Assembly (NCBI GenBank): GCA_963210315.1 | Contig: OY723241.1 | Location: 2,046,001-2,110,000, forward strand | DNA from: Rhynchopus euleeides | Lineage: Eukaryota > Euglenozoa > Diplonemea > Diplonemida > Diplonemidae | Reading direction: 5' to 3' | Length of the DNA: 64,000 nt | Shown here: positions 44,824 through 56,097 of the stretch, in pieces | Position numbering within the stretch: the first letter of the stretch is position 1 | Layout of the letters: each line of letters begins with the position of its first letter | The notes under the pieces: model-generated | Database searches by the model: none | What the model saw: only the letters and a program-made list of their open reading frames with translations | Told to the model about the DNA's origin: nothing | Program-made: the position numbers and the translations under genes

Positions 44824-46993
44824 ATGCGTGTGTTCGCAGCAGGCCTGATGGCCGTGATGGCGGCGGCAGCGGTGCAGAGCACCCCTGTCGTGGGGCCTGC
44901 CTTCCAGGCCACGCCTGAGCTGTTCCAGTCGTGGATGGCAGAGGGCGGGCAGGGCGTGTCTGGTGTGGAGAGCATCCCCGAGTTCAGGCTGAAGGTGGGG
45001 AAGCGTGTCGCGCAGTGGGCTGCGGACCAGCTGAAGGATGTCGAGTCGGTGTACAGCATCTACTCCTGGGTTGCCCGTGCGTCTGGTCTCGGTATGTCGT
45101 CATGAGGAAGAGAAGCGTGAACGGATATCCTCTGTGTGTGGTGGTTCCGCACTCATGTCGTGGAGATCTTGGATCGGATTCGCTACTTTTCAACGACGTC
45201 AAGGTTTCAGGTCCTTTTGCGTGTGATTATCGCGTTTCAAATAGCGTGTGTACGGTCTCGTATGCTTGCACGTTGCTTCGCCTCACACCTCCTCCGACTG
45301 ACGTCGGTTCGCTGCGGTCGGACCTGGAGAACCTGGGCAAGCAGGAGACGGTGGGGTCCTTCGTGGAGGCGGCGCACGCTGCGTCCAAGAAGACGAGGGA
45401 GGCCATGGGCATGGTATGTCTGATGCCAGCTGACCTGCACCTGCACCTACACCTACACCTACACCCATGCCACAGAAGGCGCTTGGGAGCGACGAGTACA
45501 AGTACTGGGGCTTCCTCCCTGAGACGAAGGCCAACGTGCTGCCTGGTGCGTCGCAGGTGCAGTGGAGCAACCGCTGCTGCAAGAAGAACACGGCAACTGC
45601 GACGTGGAACGCTGACAAGACCGAGATCACGGTGGAGATCGAGGCGTCGGAGTGCGAGCTGCTGCACGTGGGTGACTTCTACCTGCTGACCACCACGGAG
45701 GGTGCCCACCCGGTCACGATCAATGATCTGTCGAAGAAGTCGAAGATGACCTGGAAGGTGCACGCACCCAGCGACCCGGCAGTGATGTACGACCTCGCCA
45801 AGAAGGGCATCCGTGTGTTCGCATTCGAGCACGACGAGGCGGCCACGATGGTGAACATTCTGGACACTGTGGAGATGTTCCTGCAGCCGAACGTGGAGAA
45901 GTACCCGACGGAGAAGGCAATGGAGCGCAATGTCAAATTTATGACTGACTACGCGAAGCTGAAGCCCACCATGACGAAGCGTGCCTCGTCGGGGACGATC
46001 GACCTCAACAGCAGCCTGATCCAGACGGGTGACTTCTTCGGTGTGATGCGCCTGGACGGGCTTGACCCCATGCTTGGGTGGGCCATGGGTTCGACCACCG
46101 GCCACACCACCATTGCGATGCGTGACGAGAAGAACGAGCTGCACGTCTGCGAGAGCACGGTTCGCAGCTCCTACTGGCCGGTGAACGGTGTGCAGTGCAC
46201 GCCGTACGCACAGTGGCTGGAGATGGCACAGGCTGCTGGGTTCAACCTGGTGTGGGCCCCGCTGGCCCCTGAGAACCGTGCCCGTCTGGACCAGGCGAAG
46301 ATGTGGGAGTTCTTCAACGAGAACGCAGGGCTTGACTACGGGTTCCACACCCTGCTGTGGGGGTGGGTCGACACGGTGGACCGCAACTACCCCTGCCTGC
46401 CGCCGGACTACAAGGCGTGCCTCACGTGGGACACTGTGGAGGTTCTGTTCGCCATCGGTCACCGTCTCGCACCTGAGGTGAGCGACATCCTCTCTGTGCA
46501 GGCGTGGAACCTGCGTGTTGGCACGTCTGGGCTGACCCCTGACGAGATCTTCATGCACGCGGAGACTGTGCTGAACATCAGCTCGAACGTGATCCCCACC
46601 ATCGTGGAGCAGGACTCGTGGATGTACAACACGACACGCTACGGCAAGCCTGCTGTCGGGCGCTCTATGGTGTGATGTGCCTTCGTCTGCAGCATGTGGA
46701 AGGCAGGCGGCCTGTTCGGGGATGCCCAGGTGAACTGCGGTGAGCTGACCAACCTGGACGACTACTCTCTGGGCATCTTCGACAAGGCGCAGACTGGTGC
46801 CAACCGTCCTGAGGTGTGCAAGAAGGCTGACCCTGAGAACGAGCTGTGCCAGCTGGTGGGGCCGTACACGCTCAACCTGAACCACTTCAACGAGGGCAAG
46901 ATCTACAGCGGGATGGACAGCAACTGCTCGTCGTGGGCCCCGGGTGTGGGTCAGGACTACTGGGGTATCGGGAAGCAGACGCAGACGTGCTGA
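44824..46993 (+). pseudogene. Array gene A1, broken copy of secreted papain-like-amidase candidate
   Basis: This is the first of four head-to-tail paralogues. By comparison with the intact copies, exons would be 44824-45091, 45301-45413 and 45476-46993. Two lesions are visible. The intron 1 acceptor, CCGACAG in the other three copies, reads CCGACTG here, so AG is lost. Codon TGC of the conserved MVCCAFVC segment is TGA at 46673-46675, which would cut the protein after about residue 526, losing some 106 residues. TGA is the normal stop of the sister genes, so read-through is unlikely. Intron 1 (209 nt) is of the A type shared with the third gene. If transcribed, retention of intron 1 would stop translation within a few codons (TGA in GTATGTCGTCATGA). 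The rest of the sequence is almost undecayed, so inactivation is recent, or this is an allelic or assembly variant. Confidence 0.8.
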
Positions 46994-48654
46994 TCCTGCA
47001 CTCTGCATGTGAGTGCACATCCCTTTTGTTCCATCATGTGCTGTGCGATACACAACCCCTTCGAAAAGACGACCCCTCCGGCAGTGGGGCCTGTTCCGTG
47101 TGGGCTGACAACATCGGCAACTGTCGGCGGAGAAACCGCTTTCCCTGTCCCGAGCGACAGTGACTGTTGATCTGACTTTCGCATCTGCAGCCGATATCCA
47201 GGTTGAAGGACGGTTCGCCAGATCAGGGACGTCGCTTTCTGTCTCTTTTGGCGTCTTCGCTTTCGGCAAGGATTCGGCAAGAGTTCGGCCTTCTCCTCCG
47301 AGTATCAGGAGACGCCAGAAACGGAATGGCTATCCACTGATATCCGACACCGGCATAGCAATCAATGCCGCCCCGCGCCTTGCTTTTCTCCTATAGTAAC
47401 CCCCTCCCACGCACACCCCTGTCCGGCACCTCGCTTTCCTGCAAAGGCATGCGACACGTGCGTGCCTCCTGGGTTGTGTGCATGTCCCCTGAGGTGTCGC
47501 GCATGCATGAATCATATGCAGTGCAAGAATCTCGTTGTTGTACGAGGACCGATTACAAATGCACTTCGAGGTAGTGTGTCGGACGAACTCGAGTTCCTTT
47601 CACTGTCGGTGTGGGGGTGTGCTTCCTGCTTCTTTGCTGTATCTCGCAATCTTGTGTTCGCATGTGCTCCACACCCAAATGAAGCGGCAGCCTCTCGGGT
47701 GGTGGAAACGCATCAACTAAGAAGAAGGAAGCGCAGTTTCAACGGTCTTTGTCTTCTCCGGCGGTTTAACGGGTGATACTGTTGGAAACCTGCTGCACGG
47801 TGCGCCGAGTGCGAAGTGCGATGCTCCCATGTGTGCCACTTCACGCAAATAAGAGCTGTTTCGCATAGGTCCATGAATGCTGGGCAGCACGGATCATCTG
47901 TGTCACACCGTCAGCCTCGGAATGAGATATTTTCTGTCTATGCCAGCACACACCACGCTGTCGCCAAGGGGTGGTGGGTGTGACCCCGTGGCGATGTCGG
48001 GGAGTATGTGATGGCCCTTCTTTTCCCGTCCAACCACATCTCTTATTCCATCCGGATGCCTCAACCTGTTCCGTGTGCCGTTCTGCAGCATCCACACAAT
48101 GTCTGGAGAGGAAGCTCTGCACTTCTTCTCTGTGTGTGGTTGCTTTGTCATTGCGCTGTGTTCACCCGCCCTGCCTGCACTGTGCAGTGCAGGCAAAGCT
48201 GGGTGGGGTGGCGCAGTCACCACCCCACCCCCACCCACTGTGTGCCAACAACTGACCCGTTTCCTCCATGTGATATTCGTCTCGTTGTGTGTCTCGCATA
48301 TTTCCTTCAGCACGGGGCAGCCAAGTTACCCATTCATCCGTGTTGTTTGGTTCACACTGCGCTACTGCCCCAGAGGTGCAGGAGCAGCGTGCGGCACGTG
48401 CAGACTGTCTGCATACTATCCAGTAGGGTTAGGTCGCCCCATCCCCTTGTGGCTTGCGCATGGGCGTTGGTCACCTGTCTCGTGTCGACGCCGGTTGTTC
48501 TCTCGGATTGGTTCTGACAACCTTGATGGTTTATGTGTGCACCTGCCTCTGAGGATCACCCTCACTGCAGCAACGCTTTGGGCTTCTGCACGCCTTTCCA
48601 CCCAGGTCAGCACACGGAGCCACTGTCACCACCACGTCAGGATATCAAATCACC
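46994..48654. other. A-to-B spacer of the tandem array
   Basis: The first ~110 bases (CTGCACTCTGCATGTGAGTG onward) are conserved after all four genes and form the 3' UTR region. A TTCGGCAAG-rich segment at about 47255-47330 is shared with 54885-54945 after the third gene. From about 47855 to 48260 lies the block common to all spacers (GATCATCTGTGTCACACCGT through GTGTGCCAACAACTGACCCG), including the hairpin at 48172-48195. Confidence 0.7.
48172..48195. promoter_or_regulatory. Conserved spacer hairpin (copy 1 of 4)
   Basis: TGCCTGCACTG and its reverse complement CAGTGCAGGCA are separated by 2 nt. The same inverted repeat occurs at 51996-52019, 55510-55533 and 63648-63671. In the second copy the central bases differ but the stem is kept. 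It lies 370-590 bp upstream of an array start codon. A regulatory role is a guess. Confidence 0.5.
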
Positions 48655-50959
48655 ATGCGTGTGTTCGCAGCAGGCCTGATGGCCGTGATGGCGGCGGCAG
48701 CGGTGCAGAGCACCCCTGTCGTGGGGCCTGCCTTCCAGGCCACGCCTGAGCTGTTCCAGTCGTGGATGGCAGAGGGCGGGCAGGGCGTGTCTGGTGTGGA
48801 GAGCATCCCCGAGTTCAGGCTGAAGGTGGCGAAGCGTGTCGCGCAGTGGGCTGCGGACCAGCTGAAGGATGTCGAGTCGGTGTACAGCATCTACTCCTGG
48901 GTTGCCCGTGCGTCTGGTCTCGGTATGTCGTCATCCGATAGAGTCGAGCCTTTTGTGTCTTGCGTTACCGCCCACGATGCGTGTTGCGGTTGGTGACCGC
49001 AGTGGTGCAGACCATGAATATGATCACTTAGATTCCGTGCAACAGGCCACTTTGTGTGTGGGAGTGATACTTGCAACTTCAATGTGTGTGTCCATTTGAG
49101 AGTGCATCAAGTGGACTTGTTTTGTGTGCTGTCCAGCACTCACATCTCCACACGCACACCTATGTGGATGCCACGCATGTCTCGTGTGCTTGCACGTTGC
49201 TCCGCCTCACACCTCCTCCGACAGACGTCGGTTCGCTGCGGTCGGACCTGGAGAACCTGGGCAAGCAGGAGACGGTGGGGTCCTTCGTGGAGGCGGCGCA
49301 CGCTGCGTCCAAGAAGACGAGGGAGGCCATGGGCATGGTATGTCTGATGCCAACTGACCTGCACCTGCACATGCACCTCCACCTCCACCTCCACCTCCAC
49401 CTCCACCTACACCTACACCTACACCTACACCCATGCCACAGAAGGCGCTTGGGAGCGACGAATACAAGTACTTCGGGTTCCTCCCTGAGACGAAGGCCAA
49501 CGTGCTGCCTGGTGCGTCGCAGGTGCAGTGGAGCAACCGCTGCTGCAAGAAGAACACGGCAATTGCGACGTGGAACGCTGACAAGACCGAGATCACGGTG
49601 GAGATCGAGGCGTCGGAGTGCGAGCTGCTGCACGTGGGTGACTTCTACCTGCTGACCACCACGGAGGGTGCCCACCCGGTCACGATCAACGACCTGTCCA
49701 AGAAGTCGAAGACGACCTGGAAGGTGCACGCACCCAGCGACCCGGCAGTGATGTACGACCTCGCCAAGAAGGGCATCCGTGTGTTCGCATTCGAGCACGA
49801 CGAGGCGGCCACGATGGTGAACATTCTGGACACTGTGGAGATGTTCCTGCAGCCGAACGTGGAGAAGTACCCGACGGAGAAGGCGATGGAGCGCAACGCC
49901 AAGTTCCTGGCTGACTACGCGAAGCTGACGCCCACCATGACGAAGCGTGCCTCGTCCGCGCCGATCGACCTCAACAGCAGCCTGATCCAGACGGGTGACT
50001 TCTTCGGTATCGTGCGCCTGGACGGGATTGACCCCATGCTTGGGTGGGCCATGGGTTCGACCACCGGCCACACCACCATTGCGATGCGTGACGAGAAGAA
50101 CGAGCTGCACGTCTGCGAGAGCACGTCTGTGACGTCGTACTGGCCGGTGAACGGTGTGCAGTGCACGCCGTACGCACAGTGGCTGGAGATGGCACAGGCT
50201 GCTGGGTTCAACCTGGTGTGGGCCCCGCTGGCCCCTGAGAACCGTGCCCGTCTGGACCAGGCGAAGATGTGGGAGTTCTTCAACGAGAACGCAGGGCTTG
50301 ACTACGGGTTCCACACCCTGCTGTGGGGGTGGGTCGACACGGTGGACCGCAACTACCCCTGCCTGCCGCCGGACTACAAGGCGTGCCTCACGTGGGACAC
50401 TGTGGAGGTCCTGTTCGCCATCGGTCACCGCATCGCACCTGAGGTCACCGACATGCTCGCCGTGCAGGCGTGGAACCTGCGTGTTGGCACGTCTGGGCTC
50501 TCCCCTGACGAGATCTTCATGCACGCGGAGACTGTGCTGAACATCAGCTCGAACGTGATCCCCACCATTGTGGAGCAGGACTCGTGGATGTACAACACGA
50601 CACGCTACGGCAAGCCTGCTGTGGGGCGCTCCATGGTGTGCTGTGCCTTCGTCTGCAGCATGTGGAAGGCAGGCGGCCTGTTCGGGGATGCCCAGGTGAA
50701 CTGCGGTGAGCTGACCAACCTGGACGACTACTCTCTGGGCATCTTCGACAAGGCGCAGACTGGTGCCAACCGCCCCGAGGTGTGCAAGAAGGCCGACCCT
50801 GAGAACGAGCTGTGCCAGCTGGTGGGGCCGTACACGCTCAACCTGAACCACTTCAACGAGGGCAAGATCTACAGCGGGATGGACAGCAACTGCTCGTCGT
50901 GGGCCCCGGGTGTGGGTCAGGACTACTGGGGTATCGGGAAGCAGACGCAGACGTGCTGA
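48655..50959 (+). CDS. Array gene B1, secreted papain-like-amidase candidate
   Basis: Exons 48655-48922, 49225-49337 and 49442-50959 give about 632 residues. Introns are GTATGT...CAG, and phases (1, 0) agree in all copies. Residues 1-18 are a typical signal peptide (MRVFAAGLMAVMAAAAVQS), so the product enters the secretory pathway. A helical region follows (about 20-130), then a beta-rich domain (about 140-290). The third region contains IQTGDFFGIVRLDG, then STTGHTTIAMRDE near residue 336 and an ACLTWDTVEVLFAIG helix near residue 442. A His-containing G-H-x-x-I strand followed later by a Cys at a helix start is the order in circularly permuted papain-like (YiiX/C92, NlpC/P60-related) enzymes. 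I recall similar eukaryotic proteins of unknown function in other protists. This assignment is tentative. Intron 1 (302 nt) is B type; intron 2 (104 nt) contains an expanded CCTCCA/CCTACA hexamer repeat. Confidence 0.8.
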
Positions 50960-52367
50960 TCCTGCACTCTGCATGTGAGTGCACATCCCTTCTGTTCCAT
51001 CCTGTGCTGTGCGATACACAACCCCTTCGAAAAGGCGACCCCCCTCCGGCAGCGGGGCCTGTTCCGTGTGGGCTGACAAGAATTGACAAGCGTCGGGCGG
51101 GAACCCAAGTCAACCCCCCCCCCAGCTCCCCCCTGTGCTACGTGAAAAAGTGTGAGTGCTTCTCTGACCTGTTCAGCCCTTCCCCACTCGCTTGTCATCT
51201 GCCTCCACCGTGTGATTCAGCATGGTGTATCCCACATCTGGAACTGGGCGAAGACAAGGGGAAGCAGCAGGACAGGGTCGAGTCCCTTTCGTGCGGCGCT
51301 CCTCTGGAGGGTCTGTCAGGAACCGACCCCGTGCCTTTTGCCTCTCCGCGACGCGGTCTCCCGGTACCCGGCTCACTCTTCCAATGCGGGTCCCCGGCTA
51401 GGGATGCCATTTTCCTGCCGGGTACCCGGGGAAGGGGGCTTCGTGTACTGTCGGAACCACCCCACTCCCCACCCCCCACCCCTGTTCGGCACATCCTTTT
51501 CAGCACGACACGCGTGTGCGTCAGGCGCTGTGTGGATGCGTGGATGTCCTCTGTTTCGTTTCATCAGGCATCTTCCCCCCAGCCCTCTGAGGTTTTACGG
51601 GTGACACTGTTCGAAGCCTGCAGTGTCTGCGTCCTCCGCACGGTGTGCCGAGTGCGAGGTCAGCTCACGTACAGAAGAGCTGCTTCGCATAGGCCCCTGG
51701 AGGTTGCGTAGCACGGATCATCTGTGTCACACCGTCAGCCTCGGAATGAGATATTTTCTGTCTATGCCAGCACACACAACGCTGTCGCCAAGGGGTTGTA
51801 GGTGTGACCCCGTGGCGATGTCGGAGATTATGTGATGGCTTTTCTTTTCCCGTCCAACCACATCTCTTATTCCGTCCGGATGCCTCAACCTGTTCCGTGT
51901 GCCGTTCTGCAGCATCCACACAATGTCTGGAGAGGAAGCTCTGCACTTCTTCTCTGTGTGTGGTTGCTTTGTCATTGCGCTATGTTCACCCGCCCTGCCT
52001 GCACTGCGCAGTGCAGGCAAAGCTGGGTGGGGTGGCGCAGTCAGCACCCCACCCTCACCCACTGTGTGCCAACAACTGACCCGTTCCTCCATGTGATATT
52101 CGTCTCGTCGTGTGTCTCGGCTTTTCCCTTGAGGAGGAGCCGTCCAAATCACCCACTTCTTATCGTGTTTGTTTTTTGGTGTTGCGATACTGCCCCAGAG
52201 GTGCAGCAGGAGCAGCGTGCAGCTCGTGCGTATTGTCTGCATCAGATCCGGCAGAGTCGGACCACCTCCCTCCTCCCTTTGGGGCATGCGCTCCGTTTTT
52301 CTGGGTCAACCCTCTGCGCGGAGTCCGACAACTGACACCACCACCACCGTCAGGAGCTCTAGTCACG
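50960..52367. other. B-to-A spacer of the tandem array
   Basis: It begins with the common 3' segment. From about 51475 to 52085 it is almost the same as 63127-63740, including CACGACACGCGTGTGCGTCA and GTGACACTGTTCGAAGCCTG. It ends with the A-type promoter-proximal text shared with gene A1. The segment 51365-51430 contains a GGTACCCGG inverted pair. Confidence 0.65.
51996..52019. promoter_or_regulatory. Conserved spacer hairpin (copy 2 of 4)
   Basis: It has the same 11-bp arms as at 48172-48195, with CG in place of TG at the centre, so the stem is kept while the loop changes. Confidence 0.5.
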
Positions 52368-54543
52368 ATGCGTGTGTTCGCAGCAGGCCTGATGGCCGTG
52401 ATGGCGGCGGCAGCGGTGCAGAGCACCCCTGTCGTGGGGCCTGCCTTCCAGGCCACGCCTGAGCTGTTCCAGTCGTGGATGGCAGAGGGCGGGCAGGGCG
52501 TGTCTGGTGTGGAGAGCATCCCCGAGTTCAGGCTGAAGGTGGCGAAGCGTGTCGCGCAGTGGGCTGCGGACCAGCTGAAGGATGTCGAGTCGGTGTACAG
52601 CATCTACTCCTGGGTTGCCCGTGTGTCTGGTATCGGTATGTCGTCATGAGGAAGAGAAGCGTGAACGGATATCCTCTGTGTGTGGTGGTTCCGCACTCAT
52701 GTCGTGGAGATCTTGGATCGGATTCGCTGCTTTTCAACGACGTCAAGGTTTCAGGTCCTTTTGCGTGTGATTATCGCGTTTCAAATAGGGTGTGTACGGT
52801 CTCGTGTGCTTGCACGTTGCTCCGCCTCACACCTCCTCCGACAGACGTCGGTTCGCTGCGGTCGGACCTGGAGAACCTGGGCAAGCAGGAGACGGTGGGG
52901 TCCTTCGTGGAGGCGGCGCACGCTGCGTCCAAGAAGACGAGGGAGGCCATGGGCATGGTATGTCTGATGCCAGCTGACCTGCACCTGCACATGTGGCTCC
53001 ACATGCACCTACACCCATGCCACAGAAGGCGCTTGGGAGCGACGAATACAAGTACTGGGGCTTCCTCCCTGAGACGAAGGCCAACGTGCTGCCTGGTGCG
53101 TCGCAGGTGCAGTGGAGCAACCGCTTCTGCAAGAAGAACACGGCAATTGCGACGTGGAACGCTGACAAGACCGAGATCACGGTGGAGATCGAGGCGTCGG
53201 AGTGCGAGCTGCTGCACGTCGGTGACTTCTACCTGCTGACCACCACGGAGGGTGCCCACCCGGTGACGATCAACGACCTGTCGAAGAAGTCGAAGATGAC
53301 CTGGAAGGTGCACGCACCCAGCGACCCGGCAGTGATGTACGACCTCGCCAAGAAGGGCATCCGTGTGTTCGCATTCGAGCACGACGAGGCGGCCACGATG
53401 GTGAACGTGCTGGACACTGTGGAGATGTTCCTGCAGCCAAACGTGGAGAAGTACCCTTCGGAGAAGGCAATGGAGCGCAACGCCAAGTTCATGGCTGACT
53501 ACGCGAAGCTGACGCCCACCATGACGAAGCGTGCCTCGTCCGCTCCGATCGACCTCAACAGCAGCCTGATCCAGACGGGTGACTTCTTCGGTATCGTGCG
53601 CCTGGACGGGCTTGACCCCATGCTTGGGTGGGCCATGGGTTCGACCACCGGCCACACCACCATTGCGATGCGTGACGAGAAGAACGAGCTGCACGTCTGC
53701 GAGAGTACGGCTGTGAGCTCCTACTGGCCGGTGAACGGTGTGCAGTGCACGCCGTACGCACAGTGGCTGGAGATGGCACAGGCTGCTGGGTTCAACCTGG
53801 TGTGGGCCCCGCTGGCCCCTGAGAACCGTGCCCGTCTGGACCAGGCGAAGATGTGGGAGTTCTTCAACGAGAACGCAGGGCTTGACTACGGGTTCCACAC
53901 CCTGCTGTGGGGGTGGGTCGACACGGTGGACCGCAACTACCCCTGCCTGCCGCCGGACTACAAGGCGTGCCTCACGTGGGACGATGTGGAGGTTCTGTTC
54001 GCCATCGGTCACCGTCTCGCACCGCAGGTCAGCGACCAGATTGTCGTGCAGGCGTGGAACCTGCGTGTGGGGACGTCTGGGCTGACCCCTGACGAGATCT
54101 TCATGCACGCGGAGACTGTGCTGAACATCAGCTCGAACGTGATCCCCACCATCGTGGAGCAGGACTCGTGGATGTACAACACGACACGCTACGGCAAGCC
54201 TGCTGTCGGGCGCTCCATGGTGTGCTGTGCCTTCGTCTGCAGCATGTGGAAGGCAGGCGGCCTGTTCGGGGATGCCCAGGTGAACTGCGGTGAGCTGACC
54301 AACCTGGACGACTACTCTCTGGGCATCTTCGACAAGGCACAGACCGGTGCCAACCGTCCTGAGGTGTGCAAGAAGGCCGACCCTGAGAACGAGCTGTGCC
54401 AGCTGGTGGGGCCGTACACGCTCAACCTGAACCACTTCAACGAGGGCAAGATCTACAGCGGGATGGACAGCAACTGCTCGTCGTGGGCCCCGGGTGTGGG
54501 TCAGGACTACTGGGGTATCGGGAAGCAGACGCAGACGTGCTGA
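52368..54543 (+). CDS. Array gene A2, secreted papain-like-amidase candidate
   Basis: Exons 52368-52635, 52845-52957 and 53026-54543 give about 632 residues, the same lengths as in the other copies. Intron 1 (209 nt) is the A type and nearly identical to that of A1 but with an intact CAG acceptor. Intron 2 is 68 nt. The protein has the A-type residues KYWGFLPETK, LDGLDPMLG and GHRLAP, and a private VSDQIVVQ where B copies read VTDMLAVQ. Signal peptide, the GHTTIAM segment and the CLTWDDVEVLF segment are all present, so this is the only intact A-type copy in the window. Confidence 0.8.
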
Positions 54544-56097
54544 TCCTGCACACCGCATGTGAGTGCACATCCCATTTGTTCCATCCTGTGCTGTGCGATA
54601 CACAACCCCTTCGAAAAGACGACCCCTCCGGCAGTGGGGCCTGTTCCGTGTGGGCTGACAACATCGACAACACTCAGGGGAAACTCCAAACGCCCCCCAC
54701 CCCCCTGTGCCGAGCGGTATCGTGTGAGTGTTTGTGGCCTCTTCCACCCCCTGTCCCCTTTCCCACTCGCTTGTCATCCACATCCACCGTGTGATTCAGC
54801 ATGGTGTACCCCGCACCTGGATCTGGGGCGAAGCAAGGAAGGTCAGCAGCAGAGTGGGGTCGAGGCACTCTTGTGCCGCTTCGCTATCGGCAAGGCTTCG
54901 GCAAAAGTTCGGCGATCTTCTCCTACGGGTAGGAGGAAATGCACCTAAAACGCTCCGTTTTTTGGCCTAGCGAAGACCCCCTGCGCCTTGCATTTCTATA
55001 CTATCATATCCACCCCACGCAGCGCCTGTCCGGCACAGCCCTTTTATCCATGACACGTGCGGGTCTCCGTGGGTGTCTGCTTGTCCTCTGTTTTCGTCTT
55101 GTCCCGAGGTTCCGCGGGTGACACTGTTCGAAGCCTGCAGTGTCTGCGTCCTCCGCACGGTGTGCTGAGTGCGAGGTCAGCTCACGTACAGAAGAGCTGC
55201 TTCGCATAGGCCCCTGGAGGTTGCGTAGCACGGATCATCTGTGTCACACCGTCAGCCTCGGAATGAGATATTTTCTGTCTATGTCAGCACACACAACGCT
55301 GTCGCCAAGGGGTGGTGGGTGTGACCCCGTGGCGATGTCGGAGACAATGTGATGGCCCTTCTTTTCCCGTCCAACCACATCTCTCATTCCATCCGGATGC
55401 CTCAACCTGTTCCGTGTGCCGTTCTGCAGCATCCGCACAATGTCTGGAGAGAAGCTCTGCACTTCTTCTGTGTGTGGTTGCTTTGTCATTGCGCTGTGTT
55501 CACCCGACCTGCCTGCACTGTGCAGTGCAGGCAAAGCTGGGTGGGGTGGTGCAGTCACCACTCCACCCTCACCCACTGTGTGCCAACAACTGACCCGTTC
55601 CTCCATGTGATATGCGTCTCGTCGCGTGTCTCGGCTTTTCCCTTGAGGAGGAGCCGTCTAAATCACCCACTTCTTAATCGTACTTCTATTTTTTGGTGTT
55701 GCGATACTGCCCCAGAGGTGCAGCAGGAGCAGCCTGCAGCTTGTGCGTATTGTCTACTTCATATGCAGAAGGTCGGGTAACCCCACCCCACTATCCCATC
55801 CCGTTTGTGCCTTCCGCCGTGGGTGTGCCGCAAGTATCTCGCGTTTGTGAATGCTGACATTTGGGAGTGATTCGAGTGGAGGCGGCCCTGCTTCTGTATG
55901 TGGTTGCTGACCCACGGCATCTTCACACGCGTGATCTCCTCACAACACTGACTCAAGGGATTTGAGGGCAGAGGTGCCAACGCATGGAGAAGATGCGAGA
56001 GGCACGGGAGACGCCTCCACTTTTCCACGCAGGTCACCGCTGCACAGACCACCCCCCACTGCCACCACCACCACCACCGCCAGGAGCTCTAGTCACG
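54544..56097. other. A-to-B spacer of the tandem array
   Basis: It repeats the order of the first spacer: common 3' segment, a TTCGGCAAG-rich segment (54885-54945) followed by AGCGAAGACCCCC (54968-54980), which equals a family 2 TIR, then the common block (about 55120-55610) with its hairpin at 55510-55533. The 300 bases before the gene are unlike the other spacers until CAGGAGCTCTAGTCACG. Confidence 0.65.
55510..55533. promoter_or_regulatory. Conserved spacer hairpin (copy 3 of 4)
   Basis: It is identical to the copy at 48172-48195. Confidence 0.5.

Noticed and set aside
46667..46693. A very short intron that would remove the TGA of gene A1 (GTGTGATGTGCC...CTGCAG, 24 nt region)
   Set aside because: Removing GTGTG...CAG (23 nt) shifts the frame, the donor does not fit GTATG, and the intact sister genes read straight through the same segment.
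45227..47269. Open frame of about 680 codons on the minus strand opposite array gene A1, with similar ones opposite B1, A2 and B2
   Set aside because: They are antisense shadows of the GC-rich coding strand: they cover exons and introns alike, have Arg/Leu/His-rich composition, and repeat only because the sense genes repeat.
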